Shown: one piece after another, positions 53,640 to 64,000 of the stretch
How positions within the stretch are numbered: position 1 is the first letter of the stretch
How the letters are laid out: every line of letters starts with the position of its first letter
Assembly (NCBI GenBank): GCA_030247855.1
Contig: JAPDRN010000110.1
Span: 51,751 to 115,750, forward strand
Length of the DNA stretch: 64,000 nucleotides
Direction: 5' to 3'
From: Knufia peltigerae
Taxonomy: Eukaryota; Ascomycota; Eurotiomycetes; Chaetothyriales; Trichomeriaceae
The notes under the pieces: model-generated
The model's input: the letters and a program-made list of their open reading frames with translations, nothing else
Database searches by the model: none
Told to the model about the DNA's origin: nothing
Position numbers and translations under genes: made by a program

Positions 53640-55345
53640 CTACTACTACCTTGCTACTAGGTGACCATGTCCGCCAATGTTGCTACCCAAAGCCGATGTA
53701 CCCTATTGCTCACTGACCCCCCGTCGTGAGGCTACTGCCCGACCTGGGGCTGTTACTCGGTGCCCTACTGAATGACTAGTAGGCTACCTGCTACCTGCTA
53801 CCTGTTGCTGCTAGGCGAGATTTGCCTTGCCTCTGCTTGACGGTATATGACAACAAAGCGAGAACGCCTATTGCTTGTCTGCCCGCCCGTCCTGAGGCTG
53901 CTACTTCTTGGTAGCCCTTCTGGATGGCTGGCTGATAGGCTATCTGCTACCTGCAGTCCCCTCTGCGGAGTTCTCATGATTTTCTCCCTCCTGAGAGGTT
54001 CCGAGCCTCGACTATTGTCACGCTGCGTACGGCGTTGCACCACACCTTGCATTCACTACCACCCCCCCGTGGGTCGATGTACGGGGTGAATCAATCCAAG
54101 TGTCTGCATGACCCAGATTTAATGTCTGGGTGGAAGCATTGGAAAGACTGAGGCCGTCGAATTGACCAGGAGATCGACCACGGACGACAGCAGCGAAGTG
54201 CAGCATTGCCGCCAAACAGGAATGCCACCGCAGCCCTCGCTGAATCGACGAGATGAGGAGCTTGTGAACCATACATGCCAGCGACGACACCATCTCAACC
54301 TTGCTATTACTAAGCGAAGCTTTTCTGCCTGCTACAAGTTGAATGCCACAAAGCGAGACGCCTAGTACTTGCCTGCCCGTCCTGAGGCTGCTATCATCAT
54401 ACTCAGACCTGACCGCCACGACGCGGGAACTTCAAAAGGATTCGACCGTAGCCAGTCACTCAAACTGTCTCACTCGCTCTGGAACTCGTCGGACGCGGCG
54501 TAAGGCTTTGATCTCGGCCGGTCTCTCGATCCACTGCAAGGGCCAAACCCTCCGTCGACGTGCCACAGAATGTGACAAATTGCACGAGCTATGCACCCAG
54601 GCTGTCGGTCTCAAAACTCCAACGACGGTGCAACCCGATGCCTCGTTGAGCCCTTTGGACCCGATCAGCATGGCCGTGTCTCGGCGAAGAGGGTTGTCAC
54701 AGTCCAGAGTCGAGGCCATGTCTGACGCCCGCCCGCCCTGAGGCTGCCATCATACTTCTCGATGGCTCTACTGGATGGCTGGTAGTGTTGCCGGCTACCT
54801 GTTGCTAGGCGGCCTTTTTCCTGCCCGCTACAGTTGATTACCACAAACCGAGGCTGCCTATTGTTTCCTGCCCAACGCGAGGCTATTGCGCGACCTGGGG
54901 CTGCTACTCGGTGCCCTCCTTACATTACTGGAAGGCTGTCAGGATAAACCGCTGCTAAGGCGACCTTTCCCCCGCCTGCTACGTTTGATGGCCTTTTGGC
55001 GAAGCGAGGTGCGTTTTGCTGCCCCAAAGTGTGTGATCCTTGGTCTTTCCATTGAATTGCTCGAGATGATGCCTATTACTAACCCGGAGTGTGGCCTCGA
55101 TGTGAGGTTGTACTGATGCCCATTTTCCACCCAAGGAGAGGCTCGATGCTACCTAAAGTTGTACACCCATCTCTGCCCCAACCGAGGCGCCCAAAGCGAG
55201 TTCCCTTTTGTCGCCCCGATGCTACCCAAAAGTGTTGACCCTGTTGCCGCCCAAGAAGTGCGCCCATTGCTTGCCCGACACTGCCCGTAGCAAGACTGAA
55301 TATCACTTGATACTGCCCAAAGTCATTGTGTTAGACGACCAAAGG
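53640..55345 (+). repeat. Degenerate array, TAGTAGGCTACCTGCTACC type
   Basis: Units contain CTACTGAATGACTAGTAGGC, GCTACCTGTTGCTAGGCGA, ATTGCTTGTCTGCCCGCCCG and TCCTGAGGCTGCTA, identical in plan to 34230-35110. Single-copy inserts at 54000-54290 and 54400-54740 interrupt it. The second insert is open on both strands but not recognisable. Confidence 0.75.
54110..54260 (-). repeat. Dispersed GGTCGATCTCCTGGTCA repeat, inverted copy
   Basis: On the minus strand it reads TGGCGGCAATGCTGCACTTC, GTCGTCCGTGGTCGATCTCC and TGGTCAATTCGACGGCCTCA, matching the plus-strand copies at 60255-60430, 62045-62220 and 62380-62490. No terminal structure is evident. Confidence 0.65.
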
Positions 55346-56399
55346 CTCCCCATGCGGCGTACTCCGTCAAAATGGTCTTTACAAGTCGAGGCCTATTTCT
55401 TCTTTTACTGACACAGTTTTACCACTCATTCCTCCTATTCTATCCGATGAGGCACTCGTTGTTGAGGCAACTTCCAGGGCCTCTTCTCCAGGCCTATACA
55501 TGATATCGTCTCCGGAGTTGGTGCGGCAACGAGGAATACCTCAACCGGAGGAAGAATTACGCTCCTTTTTAAGGACATCATGTAAAAATAGGTAGCAAAC
55601 AGCCTTGTAGTCAAGTCATCGAGGTCAGACTCGACAATAAATCATACTGGACCCCCTGGCATTAAATTACCTAGAGGTTGCACCCAGTTTAACAACAATT
55701 TGCCGTCTCGGGAGTGTGCTCGCGGCGTTGCCAATATCCCTACACCCACCCACCAAGGCTATATCGCTTTTCTTCCAAGCGAGTTTCTACCTTTGTCTCT
55801 GCTTGAAGATCGATGCCATCAACCAGAGAAACTCCAAGGTACAGTCTGTTGTTTGTCTGCTCACTCGTTCGCCCGACAGGAAGGGCCACAGACGTCTTAG
55901 ATCTAAACCTGACATCGTTTTGCATGCTCTTGTTTGAGCGAGTTCTGTTCTTTGTCCTCGAGCCTCCATCTTCTCGCAAGTTCTCAACCCAGACGGCCTG
56001 TAGCGATTCAGGCACGATTGCCGAGAACAAAGATTGACTTGATCACACAGTACGCGAGTCCAGACTATCATCATGAATGACTTCGAGGCGATCAATGAAA
56101 TCCGGCCACAAAGCCCGCGACTACAACAAGGCAGGTTTCCTCACACCATAATCTCGGCTGTCATGAAGGTCCGATCAGCTGAATACTATCATTTTCATCC
56201 TTTAATCATACAAGAATCACCGCTCTCATGTAGCTCGATGCAGAGTAACCTTGTTAGCCCGAGGCGAGTGAGCCTCCCTGAGATCTGCTCTCAATCTCAT
56301 GCTGAGGAGTCTCGGCGGAATCCACCGTCTTTACTACCTTGCTTGTCACCCTCGCGGAGTGATGTGAGACTCAGAGATAGTTGATAATGACTCTTTTCT
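55346..56399. other. Intergenic stretch without a supported gene
   Basis: Short frames on both strands only. Near 55360 a GGCGTACTCCGTCAAAATGG motif marks the end of the array. Confidence 0.35.
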
Positions 56400-56550
56400 G
56401 TCTAGGATTCTAACCATGTGAATAGTGCTGTTTACTGATTACACTAGTTCTATTCGGAAACTGCCTCGGCCTGTGCCCACACACACACACAAGACTGCGC
56501 TGCTGCGGCCTCAACCTTTCTTTGGTCATGCCTTTTGTCCATAGCCGTGG
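56400..56550 (+). repeat. TIR-element fragment, right half
   Basis: It shares ACCATGTGAATAGTGCTGTT, CTCGGCCTGTGCCCACACAC and CTGCGCTGCTGCGGCCTCAA with the right half of the element copies at 32242-32586 and 40013-40406. The terminus is decayed. Confidence 0.55.
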
Positions 56551-57829
56551 CCATTGACGAATCACTTGTCATTCACGAGCCCTCGGAACAAACAGGACAC
56601 CTCGTCTTCCAGCCCCTTCGTTTTTTCATGCACACCATCATTCAACTCCGAACTTGTCCATGGTGCTGCTTCCGGTAGCAGCGTTGGTGGTCATTGAAGT
56701 GGTGGTCAGTAGTGGCAGTAGACATGGTCGCGGGAGGGTGTAGTCTCGATGCCAGTGCTGGTGGATTAATGAGAAGACGTTCGGTTCCGACTTGAAACCC
56801 CCAGCCGAACATGAAGGCAATCTCGGTGGCTGTGTTGTAGGCTCTCAAGATGGGTCTTGTGGTGACCACCTTCGAGAACATGTGCCATCATTCCACCGCT
56901 TAAGAATCTTGTGATATCATGTCGAGGCTCTTTTTGATTAGACTATGACGAGTAGGCCCCTGATTCCCATCATGCCTCTCGTATTTCTGACGGGCGTCGT
57001 TGTACCCGACTAAACAAGCGCCTTCTAACCCGTGTTACTGACGGGGCGCCTTTGTATCCGACCGAACAAGCGCTTTTTGTATTCAGATGCTCACTCGGAC
57101 GTCCGACGAGCTTGTCTCAATCCTGGTCTCAAATCCATAAAGATCGATCCATTCATCGCGCCACTTTTGAAGGTGAGGAAGAGACCTGTGACGAGCACCT
57201 GCGCAACGAGTTCGATTCAGGTTGGTGCATGACGGAACCGTTTGGCCATCGACCATTGATCCTCAAGCATCCACCCTAGAAACATATGTTTATATATATG
57301 GTGGGGACATTGTTGTTTGTTCGTGCCGACGATGACATGCTGCTGCTCTTCGGGGAAATATACATTTCCAGCTGCCTCGTCTCGTAGTCATTCCTGACAC
57401 CATTCAAGGATCGTGGTCAACCTCATGGTAGTCGAGTGGAAAGTCATTGTCGCCAGATTCACCCAAATGTCTCTGGCTGTTCTTCCCATGGTCTCAAAAA
57501 GACACATGAGCCTCGGAGGCGGCGAAGAAGTACAATGGTAAGGAAAAAGCCTCATCGATGCCTTCGCGACAGGATGCAATGCCAAGGTCCAGATATTGAA
57601 AGCTTTCATGCGTCGCCGGCGCTCGACGACACAGGTTGACTCTGATTCCTCATTGTCTCGACGAGGAACTCCACACCTATCCTGGGTGTTGTTGTTGTTG
57701 CAAGTCCTTCCGAATGGTACTTTCGGGGTGGGTTGGTGACGAGTCCTTTCGAAATGACATTTTTGGGTGCGTTATACCCCGTACAAAGCTGACTCATGTA
57801 GCTAGACGAGCCCTTGCGCATCAAAGTGG
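56551..57829. other. Intergenic stretch without a supported gene
   Basis: A minus-strand frame near 56642-56881 (FSKVVTTRPILRAYNTATEI) and one near 57388-57609 are protein-like but unrecognised. The block CATGGTCTCAAAAAGACACA at 57488 matches CATGGTCTCAAAAGGCGCAT at 27913 and is followed in both by a CGGAGGCGGCG/CAGGAGACGG segment, marking another small dispersed repeat. Confidence 0.35.
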
Positions 57830-59905
57830 TCAATACCTCGCTTTCCATTCGGGAAAAGGTCTTGCGGGGAAGATTGGCCCCAGATTCGGTATAGGTAAAC
57901 CAACAGATGGCCGTTGTTGTCGCGGATGACTTCCCAGGTGCGGTCGGACACCGATTTCCCCCTCGACCTTCACGCTCGAAGGCAGTAACGCCTTGGATTC
58001 AGGACCTCGAGATCCCGGCCCGTTGACAGAAAAGGATAGCGCAGTGTGGTTGACATTCTTTAGGTCGTTAACATTCCGCCAACTGGACCGCCAGGGTCCA
58101 GGGGGTCGCGGACCTCGTGAGAGGCACGATGGCACACAAGGCCATCTCTCTCATCAAGGGACGGAGTCTGTCGTTGTGTTCATGCAGTTTGCAAGGACGG
58201 AGGACCTCTTTATCAAGGTGTGCGATGGCTAGAGGGGTGACACCTGTTCGATTGAAGAGTTCAAGCAGGTGGCGGCGGCCAGGGCAGACTGTCCTCGTCT
58301 TGAAGGTGGACTCGGAGGACTCGGAGGACTCGGCGGACCATAACCTGCAAGAGGCCAACCATGTGGTGTTTTTGGGAAAGGTCGTCAACATTCACGTCAG
58401 CGAGGGATGGTGGTTATTATTGATATCCATGGCCGATACAGCCTGCAGCTTGATGCCGTTGGGGTCAAGAGATATGGTTGTTGTTGATACCATCGAATCG
58501 TCGTAAAAAAAGGCGAATGAGACCTGACTAGGACGGTGATCGGGGAACTTCGGACACATGACTTGGTGTCTGTCTGGCTTGACCGAGAGAAAACTTCTCT
58601 GGCTTTCCATCATGCTCGCAAAGCCGAGGAAGGAAGACAACGACAGGCCGCCACTCAAGCTAGCCAAGTGGATGGTTGCACCTGGTGACGCGCACCAAGT
58701 TTCGGGGCAAGGCTATCGGCAAAATGGGGCCCGATCCTCGCTATTACCCATCGGCTATCGATCCGCCGATGGACATGCTCAAGGACAATATGGACAGCCC
58801 CCGGGATAGGCGTGTTCATGCAGTTGGTGTGGACGGAGGACGTCTTTGATTGAAGCGAGGTATAGATTATTGTTATTGACGTCCATCGTCGACACAGCCT
58901 GCATCTTCACTCCGTTGAGATTGAGGTATGGGTTGTTGTTGATGTTCAAGGGGCTGGTCACTGGGTGTGCCTTGTTGGTCAAACGAGTGTTGACGCCCTT
59001 GATGACAACCAGCAGAGTGTGAGCCTGGTTAAAGAGGTCACAGATGGTGTTGTTGGTGGAAGTGATTTGGACGTTGTCTGGAACGTTGGATCCCACCACG
59101 GACATCAGTTGAGGGATGGCATGTTGACACTGTGGAAATGGTTAGATGACTGGCTAGTCGTGATAGGGACCGAAAGGGACTCACCTGCCGAAAGGCACCG
59201 ACAAAGTTCAAGGGCACCAACAGATGGTCGCGGAGCTCGGGGGAAGCCAGTGATGACTTGCCTCGAGAGCGTTGTTATTGGCGAGATCAAGAAACCTCCA
59301 CCGATCTGGGTCAATGCTGGGAAAGAAAGGTTGCCCAGTACATCATGAAGGTCAAGATTGTGGCCTGCCTCGTTGTGTTCGGAGACGTGGATCATCAGCG
59401 ACGGGGGATGGGACGGTGTTCTTTGTCTTTCGTCGACGACCAGACGCCGCAGCCATGAATGGTGGACCCAAAGTAGGACTGTTTCTTCAAAGGTGTCCAC
59501 CTCCTCTGCCTGCGCAGGTGTATGTCTGGACGACGGCCGCACATGGTGGGTCACTTTCAGCTTTTGTAGCATGCTCTGGGTAGGAGGCTCATTGAGAAGT
59601 TGCATGTTTTCCGGTATGCCGACCTAAACCGGTCAGATCATTGTATGATTACGACCTTTCGCTAGACATACCAATCATGTTTGGGAAGCGCATGGTTGAG
59701 TATGGAGAGTCTGAAGACAAGGTCTATGATTGACGACTGAGGACAGTGTTTCAAAGCGGATGTTGTGGTTACTGCTGACAAGATCGGAACAAAGGCAGAA
59801 GGAAAAGGTAACGATGGCTACAATGAGCGCAGATGCGGCCCGATGCGAAGGCCATGAGAAGATGGAGAGAGAGGGGTCAGGACAGAGGTAAGCACAGAAC
59901 AAAGG
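57830..59905 (-). pseudogene. Broken Ecm33-like (receptor L-domain) cell-wall protein gene
   Basis: Ecm33-type proteins are GPI-anchored leucine-rich cell-wall proteins of fungi. On the minus strand several blocks of that family occur in shifting frames. They are CLQTL and VGIPENMQLLN, AEEVDTFEE, DVLGNLSFPALTQIGGGFLI, ITGFPRA, PLNFVGAFRQ, VRGG, and NVQITSTNNTICDLFNQAHT. Two intron-like segments (GTATGT...GTTTAG near 59619-59666 and GTGAGT...CCACAG near 59130-59185) are in family-plausible places. Further on, two copies of a block resembling an earlier part of the family appear (NLNGVKMQAVSTMDVNNNN and DPNGIKLQAVSAMDINNNH), so at least one partial tandem copy follows. Multiple frameshifts make function unlikely. 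No GPI signal was found. Confidence 0.5.
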
Positions 59906-60254
59906 AACAATTTCACGCTATTGTCGCTGCCAGAGGTTTTCGTTGCTAATATGAAGAACCCATTCCCGGTGGAAATCATGCCGGGCGCAGGCAAATGACG
60001 TCTCTGGGAATCATATTGATTCGATGCAGCGTTGAGTAGCTCGTTGCCACTCACCAGGACTTGATAGGTTCTTGTTTCTTATGCTGTTTAAAATATCTTG
60101 GAGTTACAATTATTATTCTTGCATCACCTGCGCACTATGTTTACACATGAGAACTATTCAACGCCATTCACACTCAGTTTGCCTACACAGATAAATTGAA
60201 CTTCTGGTCCTTGTTACTTTTCCCGCCATACATATTTAGACGAGTTCATCGCCG
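59906..60254. other. Intergenic, AT-rich
   Basis: AT-rich sequence without a gene. It would hold the promoter of the Ecm33-like gene when that gene was intact. Confidence 0.3.
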
Positions 60255-60430
60255 GTCAGCCGCCGCCGCCGCCACCACTATGAGGGTGCTGGCGTGTGTG
60301 GTTCAAGCTCTTCGTCTCGTCGATTCAGCGAAGGCTATGGCATTCCTTTGACCATGCTGCACTTGCTACTGTTGTCCATGGTCGATCTCCTGGTCAGGTC
60401 GATCTCCTGGTCAATTCGACCGCCACAAGA
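60255..60430 (+). repeat. Dispersed GGTCGATCTCCTGGTCA repeat, copy
   Basis: It starts with a (GCC)5 tract and contains ACCATGCTGCACTTGCTACT, GTCCATGGTCGATCTCCTGG (the last element duplicated in tandem) and TCAATTCGACCGCC. Confidence 0.65.
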
Positions 60431-60647
60431 ATTCGCTGGTGAGGCGGTATTCACCATCACCGACTGTGCTCTCATCCTCCTCATAGATTGTCGCCAAGAA
60501 ACGGTCTTCTAGGGGCACCTCCTCTTCTGGTGCTTCGACGTCTCCAGCGGAAAGAGCTTGGTTCTTTGAGGCTGCCGAGTTGACGTGTTCTGGGCCAGTT
60601 CTTTGGATTGAGGTAGTGGACAACAGCTTCCAAGCAACCGCAGCCAA
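60411..60647 (-). CDS. Hypothetical acidic C-terminal fragment
   Basis: The minus-strand frame contains SAGDVEAPEEEVPLEDRFLA followed by TIYEEDESTVGDGEYRLTSE and a stop, with protein-like composition. Upstream minus-strand frames (60702-60971, starting GLSAPDDADADKEREEPKAR) look similar in style, but I could not join them with convincing splice sites. No domain is recognised. Confidence 0.25.
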   Translation of the reverse strand: MAAVAWKLLSTTSIQRTGPEHVNSAASKNQALSAGDVEAPEEEVPLEDRFLATIYEEDESTVGDGEYRLTSEFLWRSN

Positions 60648-60994
60648 TGGGACACTTGTTAGGTGTCATTCTCCACGGTATGAACAGTTGTGAATGTATC
60701 ACTATGCAGTATGCCTTAGCAACAACGGAGATAGCCTCAAATTTTTCAAAGGAGAAAAACAGGGGGGTCGGGAACGAGGATTCGATCCGATATCGAATGT
60801 ACGACGCCATGGTCGAGCGTTTGCCGAGGGAGTTTGCTGCTGCGCCTCAGGCAGCGAAGGTGGCAAGGAAGCCCGCGGGGCAGCTGGAGAGTCGTCTGGA
60901 AGCTGAGCCCTAGCCTTGGGCTCTTCTCTCTCTTTGTCGGCATCAGCGTCGTCAGGTGCACTCAATCCCAATCTACCGAAATGAACAGCTGCCT

Positions 60995-62040
60995 GTTCGA
61001 CGGCCTTGGTTGGGCATCAACTTGTAGCAACTAGGAGAAGGTCGCCTAGTAACAGGTGGCAGATAGCCCATCAGCCATCCCATAGGGGCATCAAGAGGTA
61101 TGTAGCAGCCTCAGGACAGGCGTGGGCAGTAGGATGTATCTCAGTTCTCTCAGTTGGGCATCAAGTCTGAGATTGTCTCGCTTAGACAACTTGAAGTTCC
61201 TCGTCATGAAAGGTCCAGAGAACGAGCGAGCTGTATCTTAGCCTCTTTCATCACTGTCCAAGTGATTTTGCCATCATTGTGTCTGGATCGTAAATGACTG
61301 GGGTAATTGGAAGAGGAAGCGAATCGTATCATCTCCGGTAGGTGTGACACTACGAAACAAGTATTAGTCTTTACCTGAGCATGACTCGCCATCTATTGAA
61401 CATGCTTAAGTACTTACTCGGACGACTACCAACCTTTAATGAATGCCTAGTAAAGGCATTGAATAACTCATACCAGTATTGGCGGTGGATTGCTGTACTG
61501 TACCGGGAGCATTGGCGATATCTCGAAGCTTCTTCAACCGGATCTTGGAATTAACTCGATCAGTTGTTGAGTTAGCAATGATTGGGGAAATCGATCACTC
61601 GGCTGCCGATTCCTGGGAGCTCTTCTTCGTGCTCGCTGATCTCAGTATCTGAGGAGTTAAAGTCGTCCATGTTGAATCTGCAGTGTCTCTCGAGGGTTCG
61701 TGTTGGTCAGGAGGTCCATGACCCGCGTGCAGTTCAGCTTCTGAGAGGGACTCAGTACGGGCGGCCAGTGTTTGGAGGAGTTTCTCAGGTCTGTCGCTGG
61801 GTCATTTCTCGGCGTATATAGAGCGATATGTGGGACAAAGACATCACGCTGCGGGTCTTTTGAGGATTTGAGGCGCCAGTCAGTGGAGATCGAAAGGAGT
61901 GTGCGCAGTCTGCCACCCGCTGTCAAGGTAGATAGCAGCTTCAGGACAGGTGGGTGGGTGGGCCGGCAGATAATGCAATGAACGTCGCACTTTGTGGCAT
62001 TCAACTGTAGCAGGTAGGAAAGGTCGCCTAATAGTAGCAA
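60995..62040 (-). repeat. Scattered inverted units of the 53.6-55.3 kb array family
   Basis: Blocks at about 61005-61160 and 61910-62035 read GGGCATCAACTTGTAGCAAC, AGGTCGCCTAGTAACAGGTG, CCTCAGGACAGGCGTGGGCAG and GTAGCAGGTAGGAAAGGTCGC. These are the reverse complement of the plus-strand units. The sequence between them (61200-61900) contains short frames but no supported gene. Confidence 0.6.
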
Positions 62041-62044
62041 GGGT

Positions 62045-62220
62045 GAAATGGCGTCGTTGTCACCGCCACCACCATGGGTGTTGGTTCAAAGCTTTTCATC
62101 TTGTCAATTTCAGTAAAGGTCGCGACATTCCTTTTGGCAATGCTGCACTTACTCACTGTTATTCGTGATCAACCTCCTGATCAATTTGACGGCCCCTAGC
62201 CGTTCTAATGCTTTCACCCT
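62045..62220 (+). repeat. Dispersed GGTCGATCTCCTGGTCA repeat, diverged copy
   Basis: It begins in a CGCCACCACCATGGGTGTTG stretch and contains TTTTGGCAATGCTGCACTTA and GATCAACCTCCTGATCAATT, decayed relative to the copy at 60255-60430. Confidence 0.6.
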
Positions 62221-62379
62221 AACTATCAGGATCTCAAATCATGAGGGATCATATTGATGAAATAACTGAGTTAAGAAGTTGGAACTAGGTATAGAAGTGG
62301 GCTACGCGAGTGAGTGTGCGGGCGCAGGCAGTGCTCAAGACTTGACGCTAAACCTGATTGAGAACGCGCTGAGATGAGT

Positions 62380-62490
62380 GCGTGACAGCATTTCTTTTGA
62401 CAATACTGCACTTGCTGCTGTCGTCCGTGGTCGATCTTCCTGGTCAATTCGACGACCTCAGCCGTTTCCGATGCTTCCTACATACACAAA
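62380..62490 (+). repeat. Dispersed GGTCGATCTCCTGGTCA repeat, short copy
   Basis: TTTTGACAATACTGCACTTG, TCGTCCGTGGTCGATCTTCC and TGGTCAATTCGACGACCTCA match the other copies closely. It lies 160 bases after the preceding copy. Confidence 0.6.
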
Positions 62491-63970
62491 AGTGCCGAAT
62501 TCAACAACGTGGTGCTAGAAATCACCGGTGGTATCTTGGGGACCAGTGGCTATTTTGGGCGACGAGGTCCGTCAGGTACGTTACACCCCGGATTCAGGAA
62601 ATAGCGAACAACGGACACGCAAGAAACGAAAGAACACAAAGAATGTGGTGGAGAGGGATAACTTGTGATTGCGGATATGGAGGATCTACCTTGCGCGCAC
62701 ACATATACTGCCTCTCTCTCTTTCTGATGAAGGGCAATGGTGTATGATGGCCCACGGGCCTCCGCCGTGGAGTACTCCGCCATCCTGTCTTTACAAACCT
62801 GAGACCTATTACGGAGTACTAGGCTCACACCACTCATTTCATAGCCCTATTTAGGCACTCAGTCTCCGCCTTTCTACAGCCTTTAACATATCATTCTACG
62901 ACTTTATGAGATCGACCAGGCATGACGGTTACGATACTTGACGAGTTTTTCCCCCTTTTTCCCGTTACTTTCAACTCAACTTCCACCCGCACCTTGAATC
63001 TGGTTTAGTGGAGGCAAGGTAGCAGGTAGCAGGTAGCAGGTCAGCCATCCAGGAGGGCTACCGGTGAATTGGCCAAGAAGAAGTCATTGGGAGATGGGAA
63101 AATCGCGCGTATCTTCATCCTGTCCGATGACTCCAAGCAGACGGGTCGAAGCCGCCGAAGAGGCCCTGTCGGATAGCACACATGCCTCCCTTCCAACTCT
63201 TATGAACCCTCCCATGTTCGAAGCGGTCGAAGATTCAGTCAATGCAACAGAGAGACAAAGATGCACATCATACCCGTGAGAGCATTTCCAATCACAATCG
63301 GGCTCGAGGTCTCCACTTGCTCGATGTACGTGATTATTGCAGCAGCAACGTACACTTGGAATTTTCAAAGAAAGAATACACGCGAGCTTACTAGCCGACC
63401 ATCTGACTTTCAGCTGTGCCGGGACTCTGCACTAAACCTCACCATCAGGCCCCAGAAGTCTTTGTGACTTGTAAAGTATGACATTCAGTGATTCTCTTGT
63501 GAGTGGGTGATGAATCGGTCAACCCCATCAGCCCCTTCCTCGGTTAGAGGAGGAGGTCGTCCTGCGTGGCGATGGTATGAGGGTGGCTTGTTCATGTTGA
63601 CAGGTGACTAAGGGACTGCGCGCGTCCTGAGACCTTGAGGAATTCTGCAATACATTGCTGGGTATACTCAAGTTGTCGCGTGAGGAGGATATCTGGTCGT
63701 CGATCCTAACCGAGTTGATAACGCCTAGGCGTCGTTGGAGGACGAGGGCTGCTTTCGGCGACCAAAGCGCTTTGAAAGAAAAAGCGCTCCATGATGCGGC
63801 GGGCGCCGAAAGATGCCAATTTCTTTCCCTGACAGCACTAAGCATGAGTCAATGACCTAGTAAATTTGGCTGTGAGGCTCCAATGTTTTGTAGGGATCGC
63901 TTCGTCCTGCATTACCTGAGCCTTATCCATAGCATCCTTTTTGTATTGATGAGGTTTCGTATAGAACCTT
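62491..63970. other. Intergenic stretch without a supported gene
   Basis: A GGTAGCAGGTAGCAGG microsatellite at 63018-63041 is the inverted form of the array element at 53.8 kb. Plus-strand frames near 63110-63280 and 63655-63855 have protein-like composition (AEEALSDSTHASLPTLMNPP) but no recognised domain or splice structure. TACTCCGCC and TACGGAGTAC motifs lie at about 62775 and 62811. Confidence 0.35.
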
Positions 63971-64000
63971 GTTGTTGTTGTTGTTTTTGTTGTTGTTGTT
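63971..64000 (+). repeat. Microsatellite (GTT)n, cut by the window edge
   Basis: GTTGTTGTTGTTGTTTTTGTT repeats run into the end of the window. Confidence 0.9.

Noticed and set aside
60702..60971. Minus-strand Pro/Asp-rich frame upstream of the acidic fragment
   Set aside because: It may be an exon of the fragment at 60411-60647, but no donor and acceptor pair joined the frames convincingly.
63971..64000. Telomere-type repeat at the window edge
   Set aside because: The unit is GTT, not TTAGGG, and the stretch is cut by the window end; it is a simple microsatellite.

Overview
The window reads as nuclear DNA of a filamentous fungus, most likely an ascomycete of the Pezizomycotina. The supported genes carry short GT-AG introns with CTRAY-like branch points, CT-rich leaders precede start codons, and the gene families (HNH_2-type endonucleases, ankyrin, Ecm33-like cell-wall protein, small secreted cysteine protein, CocE/NonD hydrolase) are common in that group. 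The short motif TACTCCGTA/TACGGAGTA is scattered through the intergenic DNA. I could not pin down a genus. No rRNA, tRNA, CRISPR or bacterial operon structure is visible.

Gene density is low. From left to right: an intact three-exon X-Pro dipeptidyl-peptidase/CocE-type hydrolase (863-2884); a small two-exon acidic gene of unknown function (4573-5147); a roughly 203-bp satellite of about nine copies (5.48-7.24 kb); an ankyrin gene cut short by a Mutator-like transposase relic (7.3-8.6 kb); decayed sequence with duplications and dead reading frames (8.6-16 kb); a 1033-residue AT-hook protein on the minus strand (16.0-19.1 kb) with a tandem repeat in its leader; a palindromic minisatellite (20.3-21.0 kb); more decayed sequence with a WD40 scrap (21-28.5 kb); a small secreted protein (28.7-29.1 kb); and two convergent HNH_2 nuclease genes (29.9-31.1 and 32.7-34.0 kb) separated by a repeat array and a terminal-inverted-repeat element.

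The right half is dominated by degenerate, GC-rich repeat families that recur in both orientations. Embedded in them are a Ty3/gypsy integrase relic, a hAT transposase C-terminus, a spliced gene with a very acidic domain (38.5-39.8 kb), a five-exon acidic gene whose supported introns are all phase 1 (47.2-48.6 kb), and a broken Ecm33-like gene (57.8-59.9 kb).

The genes do not form a visible pathway or cluster. The layout suggests a repeat-rich accessory or subtelomere-like segment in which a few intact genes (hydrolase, AT-hook protein, two nucleases, two acidic low-complexity proteins, secreted protein) survive among transposon debris and divergent tandem arrays. Intron boundaries were read by eye and checked for reading-frame consistency, not by transcript evidence.
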